Positions 21,443-22,532 of a stretch of 22,532 bases of DNA are shown here, in pieces. Under the pieces are notes generated by a model. That model had not been told where the DNA came from and did not search any database. It saw nothing but the letters and a program-made list of their open reading frames with translations. The DNA is from an uncultured Acetatifactor sp. (GTDB taxonomy: Bacteria > Bacillota > Clostridia > Lachnospirales > Lachnospiraceae). The DNA is taken from the NCBI GenBank assembly GCA_910586515.1, contig CAJUGL010000057.1, positions 1-22,532 on the forward strand, written 5' to 3'. The first letter of the stretch is position 1. Each line of letters starts with the position of its first letter. Made by a program: the position numbers and the translations under genes.

Positions 21443-22532
21443 ATGGACAGAGGGCAGAGGGAAAAGCAGGTAGAACGGTTAAGGAAAGGCATACTGGCGG
21501 AATGTGTGCTGGTTTTGCTGTTTGCGGTATTGGTCATCGGCAGGCGCCAGGAGCTGGCGGCAGAGAAAAGTATCAGCAATCATGTGCTTTCTATAGAGAA
21601 TGATTACATAAAGTGGGTGGATTTTACCGTCTCTTATGAGGCGCTGTGCAGGGCCTATGAATGGGATGTGAAGACCCATGGCACAGAATATGAAGTCAAT
21701 TGGGTGGACCTTTTAGCCTATACTGCTGCTAAAACAGGCGGAGAATTCGACGGAGACGCGCTGAAAACCATGGATAAGGCCGGGGAAAAGCTTTCGCAGG
21801 GAGAAAAATCCATGGAAGAACTGGTAGAAGATCTGAAATACTATGCCTATTATAAGGAAGCTTACGATGCTGCCATCGGCGGCCTTGTAGGGGAGTATTG
21901 GGAGGCAGATCCGGATGCGGCGGCAGACCGTGCACAGGGGAGCGGAGGGAATCTGATTGGGGAAAGGATCGGCGGCGCTGAAAAGGACGGATATGTGAAA
22001 AAGTATGGTCTGAAGGGATATTTCCCGCTGGCCCGTGGCTTTGACTATACCCACTATGATGATTTCGGCGCTGGGAGAAGTTATGGTTATCAAAGAAAAC
22101 ATCTGGGACATGACATGATGGGCCTGGTGGGCACGCCCATTATGGCCATTGAGTCCGGGGTGGTGACCGCGCTGGGCTGGAACCAGTATGGCGGTTGGCG
22201 TATCGGCATCAGCAGTTTTGACGGGAAGCGGTATTATTATTACGCGCATTTGAGGCAGAATTATCCTTATGCGGAGGGGCTGCAGGAGGGCAGCGTGGTG
22301 ACGGCGGGGGATGTGATTGGGTATATGGGGCATACGGGGTACAGCGCCACGGAGAATGTGAATAATATTAAAGTGGTGCATTTGCACTGGGGGCTGCAGC
22401 TGATTTTTGACGAGTCCCAGAAGGAAGGGAATAACGAGATCTGGATTGATGTGTATCCGTTGACAAGATTTCTGGCTAAGCATACCCAGGCGGCGGTGAA
22501 GGTGGAGGGGACGAAGGAGTGGGTGCGGACGG
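21443..22532 (+). CDS. M23-family metallopeptidase, membrane-anchored (3' end outside window)
   Basis: 363 codons are visible and the frame is still open at the window edge. Residues about 16-33 form one membrane helix (ILAECVLVLLFAVLVIG). A helical outside region of about 150 residues follows, then the M23 (LytM-type) domain from about 190. Its zinc ligands are visible: His220 and Asp224 in KHLGHDMMG, and the second histidine of the VHLHWG motif (His313-x-His315). YYYAHL and VIGYMGHTGY are further family segments. Active members cut peptidoglycan cross-bridges. The ligands look intact, so it is probably active. ATG 21443 has GGAG 5 bases upstream. The frame extends up to 21281, inside the hpf terminator, with an unsupported ATG at 21350. 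Confidence 0.9.
   Translation, partial: MDRGQREKQVERLRKGILAECVLVLLFAVLVIGRRQELAAEKSISNHVLSIENDYIKWVDFTVSYEALCRAYEWDVKTHGTEYEVNWVDLLAYTAAKTGGEFDGDALKTMDKAGEKLSQGEKSMEELVEDLKYYAYYKEAYDAAIGGLVGEYWEADPDAAADRAQGSGGNLIGERIGGAEKDGYVKKYGLKGYFPLARGFDYTHYDDFGAGRSYGYQRKHLGHDMMGLVGTPIMAIESGVVTALGWNQYGGWRIGISSFDGKRYYYYAHLRQNYPYAEGLQEGSVVTAGDVIGYMGHTGYSATENVNNIKVVHLHWGLQLIFDESQKEGNNEIWIDVYPLTRFLAKHTQAAVKVEGTKEWVRT

Noticed and set aside
21713..22483. Minus-strand frame of 256 codons
   Set aside because: It is antisense to the M23 peptidase, whose zinc ligands and membrane helix are clear.

Overview
This window looks like a chromosomal segment of a Gram-positive anaerobe of the Clostridia, most likely Lachnospiraceae. 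This is inferred from protein families, not from any rRNA. It carries gatCAB, a meso-diaminopimelate route (dapF), long-form HPF, an SH3/NlpC-P60 hydrolase, a DUF6106-type protein and several small membrane-anchored proteins of a kind typical of that family. Most genes are GC-balanced to GC-rich, while the left 3 kb is visibly AT-richer. I see no rRNA, tRNA, CRISPR array, intact insertion sequence or prophage gene.

Region 1 (1-4309) is the end of a surface-glycan locus. It holds the C-terminus of a DegT/DnrJ-type sugar aminotransferase, a membrane acyltransferase whose true N-terminus is out of frame across a G7 tract, an AT-rich polytopic membrane protein, the orphaned N-terminus of a second DegT aminotransferase (a pseudogene), a gene-poor stretch, and a Wzz/BY-kinase-like protein that lacks the Walker A motif.

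Region 2 (4435-10452) starts with a small membrane-anchored protein facing left. A rightward block follows from a clear sigma-A promoter: dapF, an overlapping GT-C-like membrane protein (DUF6056 type), then gatC-gatA-gatB for indirect Gln/Asn-tRNA charging. Region 3 (10550-14400) has a divergent pair, a leftward membrane-anchored protein and a rightward DUF6106-type protein, then guaB with its own promoter and a strong terminator, then a PAP2 phosphatase. The PAP2 gene is followed at once by a large TPR / nucleotidyltransferase-like (DUF4037) / DUF4125 fusion (14408-16759) and a conserved 88-residue protein.

Region 4 (17176-22532) has an SDR oxidoreductase and a thioredoxin reductase transcribed away from each other from back-to-back promoters, a secreted SH3-SH3-NlpC/P60 hydrolase with a WalR-box-like direct repeat in its promoter region, an HPF gene with a structured leader, and an M23 metallopeptidase that runs off the right edge. 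The last three suggest wall remodelling and stationary-phase physiology.

The observations most worth a second look are the G7 frame switch in the acyltransferase, the orphan aminotransferase head, the TPR-NTase-DUF4125 fusion, the WalR-like repeat, the structured hpf leader, and a bidirectional terminator written into the last codons of the SDR gene. I found no clearly novel multi-gene defence or mobile system.
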